From: Erysipelotrichaceae bacterium
GTDB lineage: Bacteria > Bacillota_I > Bacilli_A > Erysipelotrichales > Erysipelotrichaceae
Length of the DNA stretch: 7,375 bases
NCBI GenBank assembly: GCA_021442745.1
Contig: JABUSI010000201.1
Coordinates: 1-7,375 of the forward strand
Reading direction: 5' to 3'
The notes under the pieces were generated by a model that was given only the letters and a program-made list of their open reading frames with translations, ran no database searches and was not told where the DNA came from. The position numbers were made by a program, and so were the translations under genes. Of the stretch, positions 6,486 to 7,375 are shown in pieces. Numbering within the stretch: the stretch's first letter is position 1; the number at the start of each line of letters is the position of its first letter.

Positions 6486-7172
6486 TTAGTCGCCGTTGCG
6501 AATGGTGATATACGGTGTCAATGCACCGGCAACGGTACTGATCGGCATCGTCTGAATCCAGATTCTACCCGGACCCGTTACGCACGTATTGAAAAAGCCT
6601 TCACCGCCAAACAGGATATTCTTAGCACCCTTTACGCCGACAATGTCCATCGTACAAGTGGATTCCATCGCTGCCAGATACCCGGTATCCAGAATGATCT
6701 GTTCGCCTCTTTGCAGTTCGTACTCCACAACATGTCCGTCAAATTCCGCAAACACGATACCGTTACCGCTAACCTTCTGCATGATGAATCCTTCACCGCC
6801 GAACAAGCCGGTACCGATCTTCTTATTGAAGAACGTAGACAGTTCCACACCGCGTTCCGCAGCCAGGAATGCATGCTTCTGGAAAATCATGGAAGAACCC
6901 GGTGTAATTTCAAATGCCCGGATTTCCCCAGGGAAGCATGACGCAAATGCGATCATTCCCTTTCCGTTTTCCGCTGTATATATATTCTGGAACATACGTT
7001 CACCGGACAGCACTCTTCCGAATGCCTTACCCATACCACCGTTGGAAGTTGTTTCCATTTTCATGTTCGGGCTCATCCACGACATTGCTCCGCCTTCCGT
7101 AATCATTGATTCATTTGCTTCCAGATCACAGATGACAACCGGAAGCGTTTCCCCTTTAATTTCATATTTCAT
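6486..7172 (-). CDS. AIM24 / TIGR00266 family protein
   Basis: This 228-residue protein belongs to the AIM24 (TIGR00266) family, which has a TRAP-like beta-barrel/sandwich fold and no settled function in bacteria; the eukaryotic namesake is a mitochondrial inner-membrane organising factor. There is no signal peptide or membrane segment, so it is probably cytosolic. The family's glycine-rich repeated motif is visible twice, as FGGEGF at 124-129 and 188-193, each followed by a V-x-G-x-G strand (134-138; 198-202). The N-terminal ITEGGAMSWM at 24-33 is also characteristic. The ATG at 7172 has AGGAGG nine bases upstream. It appears to be a single-gene unit, with a terminator on each side and its own promoter region. 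Family assignment is firm, function unknown. Confidence 0.9.
   Translation of the reverse strand: MKYEIKGETLPVVICDLEANESMITEGGAMSWMSPNMKMETTSNGGMGKAFGRVLSGERMFQNIYTAENGKGMIAFASCFPGEIRAFEITPGSSMIFQKHAFLAAERGVELSTFFNKKIGTGLFGGEGFIMQKVSGNGIVFAEFDGHVVEYELQRGEQIILDTGYLAAMESTCTMDIVGVKGAKNILFGGEGFFNTCVTGPGRIWIQTMPISTVAGALTPYITIRNGD
6595..6803 (-). repeat. Internal duplication in the AIM24-family gene (FGGEGF motif pair)
   Basis: Two similar stretches encode FGGEGF. On the plus strand they are read as 6786-6803 and 6595-6611, and share the core CCTTCACCGCC. They are 64 codons apart and reflect the repeated beta-strand units of the fold rather than a recent DNA repeat. Confidence 0.6.
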
Positions 7173-7181
7173 AGTTCTAAA

Positions 7182-7187
7182 CCTCCT
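7182..7187 (-). promoter_or_regulatory. Ribosome binding site of the AIM24-family gene
   Basis: A perfect AGGAGG on the minus strand, nine bases before the ATG at 7172. It is the strongest ribosome binding site in the window and suggests high translation. Confidence 0.8.
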
Positions 7188-7206
7188 GTAAATAACTTAC
7201 ATACTA

Positions 7207-7212
7207 AGTATA
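7207..7212 (-). promoter_or_regulatory. Candidate -10 element for the AIM24-family gene
   Basis: On the minus strand this reads TATACT (five of six matches). The position 17 bases upstream reads ATATTT, a poor -35. The leader would be about 27 bases. The surrounding region is AT-rich, so other -10 choices are possible. Confidence 0.4.
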
Positions 7213-7232
7213 CAAATTTATCAGGGAATAAA

Positions 7233-7253
7233 TATGAAGAAATTATGAAGAAA
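7233..7253. repeat. Tandem 10-base direct repeat with 11-base period
   Basis: TATGAAGAAA occurs at 7233-7242 and again at 7244-7253, one base apart. It sits at and upstream of the expected -35 position of the AIM24-family promoter and partly overlaps the U-tract of the preceding terminator. An 11-base period is typical of binding sites for OmpR/PhoB-type response regulators (known), but low complexity could also explain it. Confidence 0.6.
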
Positions 7254-7276
7254 AAGAACCGAAATATTCGGTTCTT
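7250..7276 (-). terminator. Rho-independent terminator of the partial gene at the window end
   Basis: A perfect 10-base-pair stem, AAGAACCGAA with TTCGGTTCTT (7254-7263 and 7267-7276), encloses a three-base loop. On the minus strand it is followed by TTTTCTTC, counting from 7253. The stem begins on the very base after the stop codon of the gene at 7277. On the plus strand no adjacent U-tract follows. Confidence 0.8.
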
Positions 7277-7375
7277 CTATCCTTTTAATGTAATTGTTGA
7301 TCCATCCGGACCCGGAGTTTCCTTCAGATACTGAATGATTGCTTCCCGTTGTTCTTTCTTACAAGGCTTACAATT
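7277..7375 (-). CDS. C-terminal end of an unidentified protein with a CxxC motif
   Basis: The last 32 residues of a gene that enters from the right edge. The reading frame ends in TAG at 7277-7279, directly before a terminator stem, which supports it as a real coding end. Visible features are a CKPC motif at the start of the visible part, a lysine-, arginine- and glutamate-rich helix-like stretch (KKEQREAIIQYLKE), and a polar tail ending in TITLKG. The CxxC could be a metal ligand pair or a redox pair. I do not recognise the family from this fragment. Confidence 0.6.
   Translation of the reverse strand, partial: NCKPCKKEQREAIIQYLKETPGPDGSTITLKG

Noticed and set aside
6589..7191. A 200-codon open frame on the plus strand opposite the AIM24-family gene
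   Set aside because: It mirrors nearly the whole AIM24-family gene, whose motifs, ribosome binding site and terminator support the minus-strand reading. The plus-strand product is proline- and serine-rich with no recognisable domain.
7254..7276. The hairpin as an operator palindrome for the AIM24-family gene
   Set aside because: It starts directly after a stop codon and has a T-tract on the minus strand, so a terminator explains it better; its distance from the -10 is also large for a repressor site.
1..7375. Mobile element, CRISPR array, toxin-antitoxin, phage or defence genes
   Set aside because: Every stretch is accounted for by housekeeping-type genes with short spacers. I saw no transposase, recombinase, regularly spaced repeats or terminal inverted repeats.

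Overview
The window is a densely packed chromosomal segment of a Bacillota (low-to-medium GC Gram-positive) bacterium. The evidence is the gene set (RNase HIII, a KtrA/KtrB potassium uptake pair, a divergent cvpA/rnhC pair), strong AGGAGG-type ribosome binding sites, Rho-independent terminators and TATAAT-type promoters. A member of the Erysipelotrichia is possible, but I cannot fix the class from sequence alone.

Layout from left to right. Positions 1-560, minus strand: most of a CvpA-family membrane protein whose C-terminal end lies outside the window. Positions 561-662: a short divergent promoter region. Positions 663-1508, plus strand: rnhC (RNase HIII), the only plus-strand gene. A hairpin at 1495-1520 serves as terminator for rnhC and, more weakly, for the convergent operon. 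Positions 6406 down to 1524, minus strand: a tight five-gene operon in the transcription order AlkD-like DNA alkylation repair protein, ktrB, ktrA, EamA-family transporter, rimO. Gaps between genes run from a 17-base overlap to 20 bases. Positions 6444-6476: a cUUCGg-loop terminator, directly followed (in minus-strand order) by the operon promoter. Positions 7172-6486, minus strand: a single AIM24/TIGR00266-family gene with its own promoter region. Positions 7254-7276: a terminator for the last, partial gene (7277 to the window end), of which only 32 C-terminal residues are visible.

How the genes work together. KtrB is the ion-conducting membrane subunit and KtrA the cytosolic nucleotide-binding gating ring, so they form one K+ uptake system. 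The AlkD-like base-excision glycosylase, the drug/metabolite-type exporter and the ribosomal protein S12 methylthiotransferase share the transcript but have no obvious biochemical link to it. RNase HIII and CvpA form a divergent pair, an arrangement related to the rnhC/zapA-cvpA-polX-mutS2 locus known from Bacillus, here with no zapA between them.

I see no mobile element, CRISPR array, tRNA, rRNA, phage gene or defence system, and no undescribed multi-gene system. The noteworthy points are at the level of gene organisation and regulatory sites: divergent promoters sharing a -35 element, a terminator built into the 3' end of rnhC, an alkylation-repair gene leading the ktr operon, and an 11-base tandem repeat upstream of the AIM24-family gene. 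No stretch over 300 bases lacks a gene.
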